DNA of 64,000 bases from Adiantum capillus-veneris (GCA_014529385.2 CM043942.1:18675991-18739990); one strand, 5' to 3'; counted from the stretch's first letter, positions 47,105 to 59,793 are shown. Notes: generated from the letters alone by a model not told the origin. Translations and numbers: made by a program.

Positions 47105-48205
47105 GTGCATGAAGCTTTCATCTTCATTGCACTAGCTAGTATTGAAGGAACACAAAGAATTGTATTGTACAATGTCTCTCTTGCTGGGAGAAACCATAAT
47201 ACAAAGCCTTTTGGAGGGGGGATCGGCTCCATGCGAACCCAGTCCTCAACTGTTGTCAATAGCTTAATTTCTCTCTCTTTTGAAAGTATTGTCGATGCTA
47301 TCTAACTAGGTGTTATGCTTTTTGTTGCTCTCTCCACCCAAGCACTCTTGTAATTCTCATTAGGAATCTATTCTAATGAAATGCCCACTATGTTCATGCT
47401 AATTTCCGCTACACACAAATTTTTAGGACATTAAATGTTACAATTACATTCGTATCAGAGCCAGGGTCAAACAAGATGAAGGCATCATGCTCCCTTACCT
47501 TTCCCCAAGCATAGGAGAGAGGTGCACCTTTGCAATGAGCATCCTCTTTTGCAGCTTCGATGGTGGAAGCTCTAGGAGTCTCATTGCGAGCATTTCTCAT
47601 GGGGAGCAAGGACATATACATCTTCATTGCATCACCTAGGTCACAAGGAACACAAAGATTGTATTGTACCAAGTCTCTCTCGATGGGAGAAATTATAATA
47701 CAAATGCCTAATCCGGTCCTCAATTGTTGTGATGTTCTCTAAACTCTTTCTTTTGCAAAAGTATTGCTCATGCCAAGTTAACTAAATGCTATGTTTATGT
47801 TGATACCATCAATTAAGTTCACCCGCTATGCTCACAAAGTAATTTCGCAAAAGTACTTTCTCTAATTTCCGCCACTCTCAAAATTAATAGGCCATTACCA
47901 TTACACTAGAATGTTTCTCCATGTCACAGGACCTCAATGATATCCTATCATCAGGGTTTCTTGAAAGATAGACCTGTTAACTCTCTCTCTTGCAAAATTA
48001 TTGCTCATGCCAAGTTAACTAAATGCTATGTTTATGTTGCTACCATCCACCCGCTATGCTCACAAAGTAATTTCGCAAAAGTACTTTCTCTAATTTCCGG
48101 CACTCCCAAAGTTCATAGGCCATTATTATTACACTAGAATTTTTCTCTATGTCATAGGACCTCAATGATATCCTATCATCAGGGTTCTTGAAAAATAGAC
48201 CTTCT
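47105..48205. repeat. Nested diverged duplications
   Basis: A segment with CTTCATTGCA..A.CTAG, GGAACACAAAG and TTGTATTGTAC (about 47,115-47,310) recurs at about 47,622-47,800. A 237-bp unit starting ATTGCTCATGCCAAGTTAAC repeats in tandem at 47,763 and 48,000, each ending ATAGACCT. Minus-strand words FILFDPGSDTNVI near 47,430-47,470 and GTATCAGAGCC at 47,452 hint at an old Gypsy element, weakly. Confidence 0.6.
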
Positions 48206-48354
48206 TAGAGCCAATTTTATAGAATGAGGTGCCAAGCCACTATTATGGCTCAAGCCTGGCTCAAATACAACTAGTGTTAAGGGTAAAGATTCTCATAAGA
48301 AAGACACAAATGCAATCATTACAAATGCTTATTTAAAAGTAGACTTGGAAAATG

Positions 48355-51062
48355 TTATGTAACATGCGGAATGGTTTTTTAGTGTATAGTATCAATGACC
48401 CCTATATTCATGATATATATTACTTAATATATGGATTGTGTGTTGTGTAACTAAGCACATTCCATTTCCTTGTGATTTGTGAGTCACTTCTCTTAAGACT
48501 ATGCATGATGGAAATAATGTCATGTGTGCCAATAATGCCTCTTATCTAGTTAAGGAAACTGATTAGATTATACTTACCAGGGATTTCATATTCACGCGAT
48601 CTCGTGTTTTTTTTTTGTGAGCACACTATTAAAGACAAAGAATTGGCATAGATCTTAGTTTAATCTCATAAGTTCTTTATTTTCTTTGCATTGAAGCCGA
48701 TATACTTTTATTTTTATAATTTTTTTGTAGATTTAAAAGTATGTCCGTCTTGCTTTTCACGTTGGCATCGGTCCTATTATTGGACCGCATGTGTCATTGT
48801 GAAATGCTAGACCAGCGGGCATGCCGTGTTCACTTCTAAACCCTTCACGAGGATGATCCCTATCCAAACCAATTTCCAGGCGAATAGACACCCAGGGGAG
48901 GTAACTAAACGTAATAGACAACTATGTCTGTGTAGTGATAAAGAGAACTCCATTCTAGTTATAGAAATGAGCCCCATGCACTAGCACCACCTAAACCCTC
49001 ATCGAGAATGCTCCCTACCCAAACCTATTTTTAGGCGGATAGACACCTAGGGGAAGTAACTAAACGTAACAAGCGGTATGTAGGTGTAGCGATAAGGAGC
49101 GCTCCATTCCAGCCATAGAAATGAGCCCCAAGCACATGCACCACCTAAATCCTCCACGAGGATGCTCCCTACCCGAACCTGTTTCTAGGCAGATAGACAC
49201 CAGGGGAGGTAACAGTTCGTGGATTTTTAAAATATAGGTATCAAAGCTACTTGAACGAAAGACAACAAGTAAACCTCAACTAAGGTAGACCTCAAATAAA
49301 AATTTTGGTGGAAGATTTGTAGAGTGTGCCAAAATGGACGGCTAGAAGGATGGGACAAGGTTTATATAACGACCTCCAAAAATGGGGCTTGAGAAGGGGA
49401 TATAGCCGACCCCGTCGTCCATCCCTGCTCGCCTAGTAGGCCAAGAATTATGCATGGCAAGCGAAGTGGAAGGCCTGATTTTGACCAGTCACTGTTGAAT
49501 TTGATGTTATTAACACTCCCATGGAGTGTTTAAAACATGAGTTAATACCACTTCACATTTCACGCAAAGACGTGAATGAAATCCCTTATGCTTAGTAACA
49601 AAGCTAGTACTTCATTCACACTTGTTGATGCTTTATGTGTACATGGGATCAAGAAGACCCATTTGTATACCTACAAAACTTGGCCTTGTAGTCAAGCTTG
49701 TAAATGATAGGTATAATGTTCATGATTTCAATTTTGGTGATACTTTTGTGGCATTTGACGCTTTGTTTCATAGGATGTACAAGCTCAATGCTTACAAGAA
49801 ATATGTGGAAGATTCAACATTTGTAATTTTTTATTTGAAAATTGTTTCAAATGCAAAACTTTGACATGCACATCTTAGTCTCTTGAATTTTACCAATCAT
49901 TGCATTTGCAAAAATCTTATATTGTTGGCTTGTTGTCCCATCTTGAAAAACCAGTGAAACATGTATACGAAGGCTCTGTTTTGAACAAAATGTAGCACAT
50001 AGAGTTTCCTAAGGATATTTCTAAACATGTGTCCCACTAAAGCATTGCCTTATGTCAATCCATATAAGGCTTGGCTCGACCAGAATCCATCTACTGGTGA
50101 CTTGGACATGTTTGGTTTCCTGCTTGGGTGCCTAAGCAACAATGTAACAATTTGGATAGTAAGACTACAAAATGAATTCTTGTTTTTTTCAATTTGGGAA
50201 GCAAACATTATAAGTTGTATCTTTTGCAAAGAAGCATGTCTTGATTAATTGAGATGTTGTTTTTTTAGAAGATGCATACCATGCCTTGTTTAAATTTACC
50301 AGGGAGGTATGTACAACATATGTGGGTTTTAAAAGAAGTTACATATCAGCAATTTCTTGATGTAGATGTGCAAGATGTCATTAATGAGGATAGGGCTAAA
50401 AATGTGTAGGCTAAAGGTATGCCAAAATGGATGGTGCAAAAGTTGTGTGATAGTAGATTGGGTGCATCTTGTCATACTTGTTTCGGTTCTCAACATGCCT
50501 CTTATGTATCAGATTGTATGTTTCGGCAATATCTAGTATCTATGATGAGGAAGAACGATCATTTCCATTTGATGAATTGAAAAATTCAAACACTCGATTG
50601 CCTAAAATACAAATTGAGTATGCTATTATGAAGACTCATTCGTGCTATCTATGTGCCTTGCTTTTCAGTAAGAAGGCAATTAGCACTAAGTGGGTTCTTA
50701 AGTCAAAACGTAAGGATGATGGTAGTGTTGATCAATGTAAGTTTAGACTTGTAGTGAAAGGTTATGCTCAACAAAAGGGCATTGATTTTGATAAGACGTT
50801 TGCTCCCATTTGTCCTATGGATACCATTCTTGCATTTGTGCAATGGCAACTCAATGGTTGAAATGTACATATAGCACATCCTTGGTTTTGTTCATGAAAG
50901 GCAAGAAAACAAGGTGTGCAAGCTTAAAAAGGCTTTGTATGGTTCGAAGCAAGGAGGAAGCAAGCTCCACACGCTTTGGTATGAGAAGATACATTCTTAC
51001 TTTACTGCTTGCACATGGTTTTCAAAATAGTTTGAGAGCACTTTCAACCACCCTCAAAACAT
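48355..51062 (+). pseudogene. Decayed Copia pol of the 5'-end family, with a 1-kb insert
   Basis: Fragments match the Pol at 345-3,616 in order: HAEWFFS (48,363), CANNASYLV (48,528), then after an insert FTLVDALCVHGIKK-type words (49,612), KLVNDRYNVHDFNFGD, HVYEGSVLNK, CPTKALPYVNPYKAW, KKAISTKWVLKSKRKDDGSV, VVKGYAQQKGIDFDKTFAP (about 50,753) and KALYG. RT beyond this is lost. Stops and indels are frequent, so it is old. The insert of about 1 kb (48,590-49,600) interrupts the protease part. Confidence 0.8.
48838..49212. repeat. 154-bp tandem repeat, 2.4 units
   Basis: Units start AAACCCTTCACGAGGATGAT (48,838), AAACCCTCATCGAGAATGCT (48,993) and AAATCCTCCACGAGGATGCT (49,147; partial). All carry CCAAACC, ATAGACACC and GGGGAGGTAAC. 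The array is inside the insert in the Copia pol relic. Confidence 0.88.
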
Positions 51063-52022
51063 AGAATGCACCTCCTACATTGGTAGTTGCAAGTTTCCAG
51101 TTTTGCAAGAGAGAGGCAAAGGAGAGGACCATTCCAAATGGGTGGGAGAGGGATCTCATAGGGGTGCTGTGAGACAGGCTACTGTTAGGGGCTCTATGCC
51201 GAAAGTGGCTAGCCCATTGCTAGTTTAGATGGGATGACAAATGCCTCATATTAAGTGGTTGTATGTCGCCACCCTCTTACTACTCTCCGCTTGCAGGTCT
51301 ACGAGGCTTCCTCTCATTCCCTTTTTCTCAAGGGTCTCACCAATGGTAGGATAAATCTTCGAACTCTACTCGGAAAAAAAACCTGTTTTCTTGGCTTTAA
51401 ATTTACGATAAACTAATGATACAAGTGGGATTTATGCCAAAATCAAACTATTTATCGGGAATTATAACTAAATTACACAATTTTCAATCTTGTCAATCAA
51501 GGGTCAATGATATTATAACCAAGAATTTTCATTTTCAAGAGGGAAATTTATAGTAAAAACCGTGTTATTTGAGGAGACCTAGAGGCATATTTTTCCTAGG
51601 GTGTTTCTTGCGTTTTGCATCACCCCTGAGAGGTTGGGACATAATGCCAAAGTGAAATATATTAGGATAAAGGGACTATCAAAACAGAACACTTAACTTG
51701 GAGTGCTTTAATCTTCTTCATCCAAGCTCAATTTTGAGCGCATAATAGCTCATTGAAATCATTGGCTACACTTTCAAAAAAATAATTTTTGTATATGTTG
51801 CGCTTCGGAAGCGAAAGTTATGGTGCCATTTTGAAGTCTTGTGTACCAAAATTGGGGGCCAAAGAGAGGAGCGACTAGGGCCAAAAGTAGCAAATGGTGG
51901 CTAGGAGGCTTGAGCTTACGTAGTGGGCAATGGGAAGACTTCATTTTGAACAAGCTTGCCGTTGAACCTCTGCTCTTTCGTGCCTCTAATGGTCCCTAAA
52001 CGTAAAAAAATATTGGGTTACG
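51063..52022. other. Non-coding stretch with a dispersed repeat
   Basis: No gene. The segment about 51,390-51,680 (TCTTGGCTTTAAATTTACG, TGGGATTTATGCC, GGCATATTTTTCC) is an uninterrupted copy of sequence that, elsewhere, flanks the LINE at 55,655-55,690 and 60,735-60,905. Confidence 0.6.
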
Positions 52023-52214
52023 TGTTGGGGTAAAGCCCCATGTGGCCAGTTAGGCCAAGTGCCCGCCCATTATACTTATTCATTATGTACATAATAGAAT
52101 AAGGGTGCTCACATGTAGAGAGTGAGTTTTAGCCTCGGCAAACACAAGGTCTCCTCTTCTCCTCTCTTCTTCATTGCTGCACACACTCACACACATTCTC
52201 GCTCGTGCACTTCA
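52023..52214 (+). repeat. 5' LTR of Copia deletion derivative (192 bp)
   Basis: TGTTGGGGTAAAGCCCCATG through GCACTTCA; it matches 55,375-55,566, also 192 bp, with about 90 percent identity. A primer-binding site TGGTATTAGAGC follows at 52,217-52,228. Flanks TTACG (52,018) and CTACG (55,567) are a probable target duplication with one change. Confidence 0.92.
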
Positions 52215-52228
52215 ACTGGTATTAGAGC

Positions 52229-53748
52229 TTAGGGATTGGGAGCACCATTGGAGCTCAAAGGGGAAGCAGGCAGAGAAGCAGCAAAAACTACAACACATTT
52301 TTGAAGATCTGTTTTGACCTATCAAAATGTCTTCATTCAAGCTGATTCTCTCAATTCTAGACCAATTTTTTGTCCTCTTCAACTTTGCAGAAGAAAGTTT
52401 CTCAAAATCTTTAGTAGTTTTGAGATACGTCACTCAGACTGCCTGCACATCTAGGATACACAGCTGCAGATTTTTACAAATCTGTTTCAATCTGTAAAAA
52501 TGCACATTTCAGGTCCATTCCCACTTATCTTAACCATTTTCGTGTGGTCTGAAACTTTGCAGAAGAAAGTTTCTGCAAATTCTGAACGGTTTGGGAGATA
52601 TGGGTTGATTGGCTGCAGGGTATTCGAAAAGTTGAAGATTATGTATGCCTATTGCACGGTGATTTGCTACATTTGAAGAGCTCGGATTAAGCTTTGTCAT
52701 TCTCTTGTTTTGCACATTGATGTTTTGCTCTGAGTGAAGAGAGTATGGGTTGATATTTTCAACGCATTTACGCGCAATGTTGAGAACACTTTGTGGATGT
52801 ATGCATTCTTGTGGACTCTCAAGGTTCGAGAGTCGGATTCATCCAGGTTATGTGCATTGACTTGTGCGATTAAGTAGATTTCAAGAGTGTGGTGCACGGA
52901 TTTGCAGAGAGTTTTGCAAGCATTTTTAGCATGATTGAGAGCTGAATTTTCAACTGATTCGGATGCTCATTTGATACACATTTGGTACATGCTTGATGCT
53001 CGTTTATATTGCCATGTGGATGCACATGATGTGCGCTTTTCGGTGGATGATATTCTTCACCTTGCAATGGCATATGTAGGCTGATTTTTAGCTATTTTGA
53101 GCATCAATTTGTGCCATATTTTGGTTGGTTTGTATCCAAGTTTATGCTAGTATATGCCTCGCTTGTAAAGGGCGGTTGATGCACTTTGTGTTTCGGATTA
53201 CAGGATTATTTTCCAAGTTTAGAGAGTTGAGAATTTGAAGCAGCTCATGTATGCTTAAGTGCGGATTTTGCCCATGATTTACTCATGTTTTTGAGCATGT
53301 ATGGTTAGATAGCCAAATACTACCGAAATTCTACCGAATTTTCCTTACGAGTTTGTTTGTTTATGCGCATGGTTTGCAATCGTGTTTTGATTGCATTTGG
53401 AACTCAGTGGTTGCTTTGCCATAGTTTTGGCATCGCATTGTGAGAGTGTTTGCTCACCGGATTACGTCATTTAACATATATGTGGTAATCTCTTCAAGAG
53501 GAGATTAAGTTGATGATAGTTTCATCGATTACCACATAGTGCTCTTGGATTAGAGAGGGTGTTTTCGCATCATTTGAGTAGTTTTTCTCACTTTTTCGTT
53601 ACATTGATCGCCATATTTGCTGATACTTATATTAGACAGCTTATGCTAGCTTATGTTGTATTTAGATAGTACTTGGTGTATGAGTTAGCCAGGCTTTGGC
53701 TATTGTCATTTGATTGATTTGTGCTTGGTCTTGTCATAGGTTATCGCC
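52229..53748 (+). other. Long leader of Copia derivative
   Basis: 1.5 kb between primer site and gag without a frame of note. AAACTTTGCAGAAGAAAGTTTCT occurs twice in shortened form (about 52,381 and 52,552), so part is duplicated. Confidence 0.6.
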
Positions 53749-54198
53749 ATGGATTTGGCATGTACATCATTGTTAGGGTTTGTGCTTTTCCATACAAAGT
53801 TTGATGGTTCAAACTTTGAGCATTGGAAAGTAGGTATGCATGATGCATTGACTCATTTGGGCCAAGTGTTGCCACTAAAGGGCATGGATGCTAGGCCAGA
53901 GTCTATGATTGACGATGAGTAGGAGGACTTGGATGAGCTTGCACGTTCAACGATCATGTTACACCTTGGTGAGTCTGTCTATCGCATTGGTTTGGATGCA
54001 TGTACAACTAGAGAGTTATGGAAAAGATTGTGCAATGCTTTTGGCACAAATGAGTCTAGAGATATGCCTATAGTCAAAGGACGATCCTGCAGACATAGAG
54101 ATGTTGTGTGTTGGCATTGTGGTCATACAGGGCATGTACATAGGCGCTGTTTTCGGTGGCGGATGAGACAACGTAGGATGATGTGGGAGCAGATGTAG
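53749..54198 (+). pseudogene. Copia-derivative Gag with knuckle
   Basis: From ATG 53,749: FHTKFDGSNFEHWKVGM, an in-frame TAG at 53,920, then LHLGESVYRIGLDACTTREL and a CCHC knuckle CWHCGHTGHVHRRC, ending TAG. This is a short Gag for Copia, probably internally deleted between TNESRD and the knuckle. Confidence 0.8.
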
Positions 54199-54551
54199 CG
54201 TATGTGGTTACGTATGATGGAAATGTTGACTTTGCTTCCATGTATACTCTTGACTTTCTTGTGTCGGTTTTTGACGACACATTACCTTCGCATTGGATAC
54301 TAGATGTGAATGCTAGATTTCATGTCAGGCCGAGTCGTGAGTGGTTTAGCACATATTCTAGTGGTATGCTTGGACGTGTGTGTCTAGCTGATGGTTCAGT
54401 GCATGACATAGTTGGTGCAGGAGATGTCAGACTATTGTTTCCGAGTGGTGTATCAAAAGTGTTGCGAGATGTACGCCATGTGCTAGGTTTGACGCGGAGC
54501 TTGATCTCCGTGAGTCAGTTAAGACAATGGATGCCACATAGTGTTGGATGA
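54183..54551 (+). pseudogene. Copia-derivative protease remnant
   Basis: HWILDVNARFHV sits where WILDSGASFHV is expected: the aspartate is kept but SG is changed. REWFSTY, VRLLFPSG, LRDVRHVLGLTRSLISV follow as in Copia proteases. The frame differs from gag and stops before integrase. Confidence 0.78.
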
Positions 54552-55020
54552 GCACAGTTTCAGATTGCATTGTGGACATCTATTCATAGTGAGAGGTGCT
54601 AGTGTTGGCACGATTCATGCAATGCGAGTACATCACGTATGAGACGGCACAGTCTTCATGAGTACGCAGCCATGCAGAGAGACAAGGCATGTCTCCTTTG
54701 CAGATAGGTTGCATGATGCTCCCATTTGTGAGCATGTTGAGCCAGTTGTGCAGCAGGGAATGTCATTCGTGGATACGATGACATAATTGATGGCTCGGGT
54801 GCTGAGGATTCACAGCCGCGATTCAGTCATTCATGTATATGCTTAGGCCAGAGGCTGATGTATGTGAGTTAGAGCTAGGCATTGCTTTTGCCACACAGGG
54901 TTCATGACAGACAGATGCTCTTGGTGCACATGTGACATGCGATGGACATGAGGATGGATTCCAAGGATCGGAGTTCTGGTGTCAGGGTGATTTCCATGAG
55001 TGGAGTTCTGAGCCAGATTT

Positions 55021-55308
55021 TTGATTGAGATGGTCAAATTTGCAGATATTTATAGGATTGCATCAGCATTCGGGAATCTCATGTACGAGATACTCATCTT
55101 AAGACCCGAGATTGCATTTGCAGTGGGAGCAGTCAGTCATACAGTGACTGACGTTGGCCTTGATCATAGGGGCACTTTGCAACGTATGGTGAGATACCTG
55201 CAGGATGTGTGCGGCTTTGGTGAGGAGTATGGTATCGATCACTCTATACTTTCTCTACGATTAGAGCTGGATGCAAGCAGATTCAGTGAGCCAGTGGGCG
55301 TTGGCTGA
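55021..55308 (+). pseudogene. RT-RNase H linker remnant of Copia derivative
   Basis: LMYEILILRPEIAFAVGAVS and TLQRMVRYLQD match the LMYA...TRPDI..AVG.VSR and VKWILRYL words that lie between RT and RNase H in Copia Pol. The catalytic blocks on both sides are absent. Confidence 0.75.
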
Positions 55309-55374
55309 GGTCATACTGGTTCTGTACGGTTTTCTTTTCTCTCTCACGACCACCTTGACCTTTATGTGGGAGGT

Positions 55375-55566
55375 TGTTGGGGTAAAGCCCCATGTGGCCA
55401 GTTAGGCCAGGTGCCCACCCACTATACTTATTCATTATGTACATAATAACATAAGGGGGCTCACATGTAGAGAGTGAGTTTTAGCCCTTGCAAACACAAG
55501 GTCTCCTCTTCTCCTCTCTTCTCCACTGTTTTTCACACTCATGCACACTCTCGCTCGCGCACTTCA
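55375..55566 (+). repeat. 3' LTR of Copia derivative (192 bp)
   Basis: Direct partner of 52,023-52,214, beginning TGTTGGGGTAAAGCCCCATG and ending CACTTCA, followed by CTACG. Confidence 0.92.
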
Positions 55567-56287
55567 CTACGGTCATCTTAGAGCTGAGGGCCGTAACATT
55601 ACTGGTCCCTTTACCCTAAGTAATGTTAACACTTGGAGTGGAGGCTCAAACACACCTTGAAATGAAAAAACCATTTTATTGGCTTTGAATTTTTATTTTT
55701 TTCCATAAAGGGTACGAGCATTTTATATGAAGTAGAGAATAAGATTACATTGCACAGCTTTACAAACTGTTGATTCCTCCGAGTTACTTTGTATTGATAG
55801 TAGCAATTTACATTCTGAGATTGTTACAAAAATGGCTTGGAGAGTTTCATACGCCTCGATACTCTATACCACTGTAGTGCCTACATACATTGCTTCACAA
55901 ACTACCACCCAAGCTGCTTCCCCTGGGAAAGATGTTGATTACTTCCTGCAAATGGGTAATTAGCCTTATCCCATTGTCGAGCTGTCTCTTCAACTTCTCT
56001 CCCTCAGCTTTGCGTTCGTCAATCATCTTCTGTAGGTGAGAGTAAGATCCATCCAGCAGTACCTCCTATTGTTTGTAGATATTCACATTGTTGTAATATC
56101 CCATGCAGTCCATGAGAACCTTGTAGTTTGCTTGGTATATTCTGCACTGCTCCAGTTTCATATGATTGACCTGCACAGAAAAATGGGAGAACAATACTCT
56201 CAGACTTTTAGTCTGGTAAGCCTCATAAAAAAAACAATTGTTCCGTTCTTTCCAAATGATCCAAAAAAATTATCCTCTGATCCTATT

Positions 56288-56749
56288 CTAGACTATAGAG
56301 AAGAGAGCAACTGAGTTTCCTAGCAGGAGTTGTTTCCAGTTGGGGGTGAACCCTAATCCACTTATGATAGGGGCCATAATCTCTATGTTAGTTGGACAGT
56401 TAATGAAAAGGTGAGGAATGTCTTCTTCACTGTGGTTGCAGCTCCCTGCTCCCATGCCTGCAGACCTCATTCGGTAGCCTGTCCAAACTGCTTTGTGCAT
56501 GATTATCCATAGCAGTACAAAATGTTTGGCTAGGGTACCATGATGCCACAGGTTTTTGAACTTAAAATTCCATTGCCGTTTATCTATAGCCATGCACCAC
56601 TTTTTGTTGAGAGTGACATGAAGTTGTTCTTTCAGAGCTGGGGGGCAGTTGGGAGGGTTGGAGAGAGCACACCCTCCTGCCCAGTACAATGCCTTAGGTG
56701 ACGGGTTGGGCAGTTCCAATAGTGTCCACTCCTTCTCTTTTGGAAACAT
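56288..56749 (-). pseudogene. LINE zf-RVT C-terminal region
   Basis: FKNLWHHGTLAKHFVLLWII, VWTGYRMRSAG and CNHSEEDIPHLFINCP match the zinc-binding region after plant L1 RT (W....P.k...F.W......l.T...L....C..C....E...HLF..C). One Cys of the first pair is lost. Confidence 0.75.
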
Positions 56750-57585
56750 GGCCGTCCTTGAATGGATAAGAGTTAGCTCCCAAGGCTACAACTGGTATCT
56801 TCCGAGAAGCTCACTCTGGTTCTTCCACCTATGCTTTGTAGTGTTCCAAACATCTCTCCAGGTGATAATGCCCTTATTGTGTAGTCTTTTGGCTGACCTT
56901 AACTGTCTCTGGTTGAGCTGGGGGATGGGGGAAAAGACCACCACATTGACTCGGTTGCTCTGAGATGCCAGCTATATTTCAACTCCCAATTAATTCTTAC
57001 TAAATTAAAGTATCTATTCTAGGCATTCCACAGTGATTTAAGAAATTTTGATCCCTTTGCTACGACTTCAAGGGGTCCAAAGAACACAGTGAACCAGGGT
57101 AGGTTTATGGTTCCCTTCATCCCTCAAAAATGGAACTTATGAATTTCTTAAAATAGTAGTGAGGCCCACTCTTCATTTGGTTGTTCCAAGGCTCTGAGGA
57201 TGAGTTTTACAGCTAACTTGTCTGCCCATAGATTTATGTTAGTGAGGCCTAGTCCCCCTTGATCTTTAGGAAGACAACAGATTTCCTAGTTAACTTTTGC
57301 TAGGCCTTTTTTAAGGGGGGTCCCCCCACCAGAGAAAGTTCCTGCATATTTTAGTTACATCTTTTAGCTAAACATCCGGGGGTCTCCAGCATGAGAGGAA
57401 GAAAAGAACATAACAAGAAATGTAGTGTTTGATTACTAATACCCTACTAGACATGTTAGCAGCATCTATTCAGTTTGGTGTGGAATTTGTCCCACTGCCA
57501 CTTTTGTGCCATTATTATCCAAAAGCCAAAAGGGATCCCCAATAATTTGAAAATGATTCCATCCTGGATGATTGTGCATCCCTGC

Positions 57586-58560
57586 TCATCCACCCAGCTC
57601 ATCCACCCAACTAGGCAGAGGGGACCTAGAGGCTCTGATCCCTGTTTTGGAGTGGTTAATCCTGGAACTCGAGGCTATATAGAAATTATTGAGACATTCC
57701 CAAAAGGCTTTTAGAGAGTTGTCATCATTTTGCATTAGCCCATTAGCGTCATCAGTGAATTGAGAGAGACACTGTTGTTTCCCATTTGGCAGCTTGATAC
57801 CTCTGAGGCTCCCTTGCAGTATTTTTTCTTCTACCAACCAATTCAAAGAATCGGCTAAGGTGGTGAATAGGAGAGGAGCCAGAGGGCAATTTTGTCTTAC
57901 CGATCTGTTGAGTGGGAATGTGTCCGACAGTCCATTGTTAATAGCCACTCTAGCTTGGGCATTTCCAAGAAGCATTTGCACATACCTTACAATCCTGGGG
58001 CCAAATCCCATCATTACTAGACAATCGAGAATGAAAGACCATTCTAGCCTGTCATAGGCTTTGTCAAAGTCAGCCTTGACGAAGACGTAGTCTTGTTTAG
58101 ATTCTTCAGCGAATTCTATTCCACATTGCAATTACTGCTTCCATTAGCCTTTGCCCTTTGATGAATCCTTTTTGCTCGGAGCATAGCCGCTCAGCAATGG
58201 CTGAAGAAATTCTGAGAGCTATGGTCTTGGCAAAAATTTTGTAGGCAGAGTTTAGCATTGTCAGTGGTCTCTAGTTGGATAGCATTTCCTTCGGGCCTTT
58301 TTTGTGTAGCAATTTAATAATACCTTTGTTGAGTTGAATCGGGAGGGCTCCATGTTTTACAGATTCTACCCATACAATGAGCAAGATTGGTGCAATAGAA
58401 TCTCTAAAGGTTTGATAGAACTCAACAGGGAGGCCGTCAAATCTTAGGCTAAGAGAATCAATGGCTCTTTTGATTTCACCTAACGACAGCTCCGAGTCAA
58501 TTTGGGCACTTAGATGAGGAGGGACAACTCTTTTCCTGCAGTTCCGAATGATTCTTCTAG
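57586..58560 (-). pseudogene. LINE reverse transcriptase, frameshifted
   Basis: Minus-strand words SLRFDGLPVEFYQ, NKGIIKLLHKKGPKE, RPLTMLNSAYKIFAK (upstream frame), then after a break near 58,131 VKADFDKAYDRLEW, NCPLAPLLFTTLADSL and QFTDDANGLMQ. The catalytic F/YADD is FTDD here. Frame changes and stops show it is inactive. Confidence 0.85.
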
Positions 58561-59054
58561 CCAGTTTGAGAGCTTCATCCTGCGTTTCTAGTGGGCTGAA
58601 AATTGTGCGAAGTGCTCTCTTGCCGTTTCTAGATTCTCCTCTTCCGATGTGGCTTTCCCTTTTTCCCTTACCAACATTGGGACTAGTTCTCTCTGATGCT
58701 TCTTCCTAGGCTTCTGAACATAGCCTTGGAGGGTTTGTCCACCTTCCCTACCCACAATTCTCGAAAGACAACGTTGGTGTGGTGGAGAGTAACTTCTTCT
58801 TCTATCTTAAGCTAATGCCTAAGAGTGACTATTTTATTCTGAACGACTGTTCCCTCATTGTTGCAGGCTTCAAGTTCTATGAGTTCATTATAGATAGCGT
58901 CCTTCCTTTTCCTTCGTATCTCTGTTACCCTTTTGCTAAATGAGACCAGGGAGTGTTGGGTGTTGGCAATAGCCAGATTCCAAGCCTTTGATGGTGTGAA
59001 ACCCTTCGAGAAGGCTTGAGCCCACATTGCTTTGATGTTTTCCTGCACCTCCCC

Positions 59055-59786
59055 TTACCGAAACAGAGATGAGTCGGTGTGGAACCAGTGATTCCGAACC
59101 TTGTTGCATCTGTTGTCCAAGGTGATGATTAGGGGGTAGTGATCAAAAGCACAGGAGGTGAGCCTGGTTGCTGCTTTAGCTTTGTTAAATTGTCTAGCTA
59201 GAGGCATGCTTAAGTAGCATTTGTCTAGTCTAGCCGTTCGAGCAAGATTACCTCTCGAGTAGTTTTGGTAGTTGAATTCTCCAGGTGTGCCAACATCCCA
59301 TAGGTCTAGTTGCTCCTTGAGGTTCTCCCATTCTTGTTTCTCTGTCCCTGCCACTGTTTGCCCTTTCATTAGGTACCGATCCTCAATGGTCTCTACCATG
59401 TTAAAGTCCCCCATTAGAATGGTCTGTCCCTTAAGTTGGGCGAGTTGTCTCCACAGATTGGTCCTATCTTTGATAGAGCCACCTGCATATATGGACACCA
59501 TAAGGCACCTGATAGGGGCCTCTATGGCTAGTGCTACCCATAAATCTCCTGAAGACCAGTTCAGAGGAATTCCCATGGTAGTTCCTCCTGATCCTCTGTT
59601 GTGTGAGGAGTGAAACCACTGATGCTCCTTGGATATCGATTGAAGCCTCTGCTCCAGCTCCTGACCTGCTATTTTGACTTCTTGGAGGCCTACCACGTCC
59701 ACCAAGTAGTTCTGTGTCCATGCTTTAATCTTCTTAGCTTTGTTGGGGTCGGACAACCGCTTTATGTTCCACAAGAGTAGCTTCAT
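59055..59786 (-). pseudogene. LINE apurinic-type endonuclease domain
   Basis: The frame starts MKLLLWNIKRLSDPNK (WN motif), has VVGLQEVK (catalytic Glu), LMGDFNMVET (Asp/Asn), LDKCYLS and CAFDHYPLI (usually SDHxP). This is the EEP fold of L1 endonuclease, which nicks target DNA. It continues out of frame into the linker at 58,812-59,048 (AWNLAIANTQHSLVSFSKR). Confidence 0.88.
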
Positions 59787-59793
59787 TTGTTAC

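Larger units (their letters stand above)
52023..55566 (+). mobile_element. Copia deletion derivative (3.5 kb)
   Basis: LTRs, primer site and polypurine tract (about 55,365-55,374, ATGTGGGAGG) are present. Gag and protease remain; integrase and the RT catalytic part are deleted; an RT/RNase H junction remnant is left. A 1.5-kb leader precedes gag. Non-autonomous. Confidence 0.9.

Noticed and set aside
47409-47723. Gypsy protease gene on the minus strand
   Set aside because: FILFDPGSDTNVI resembles a retroviral-type protease site, but DPGS is not the D-S/T-G triad, the rest of the frame has no support, and the region is a diverged duplication.
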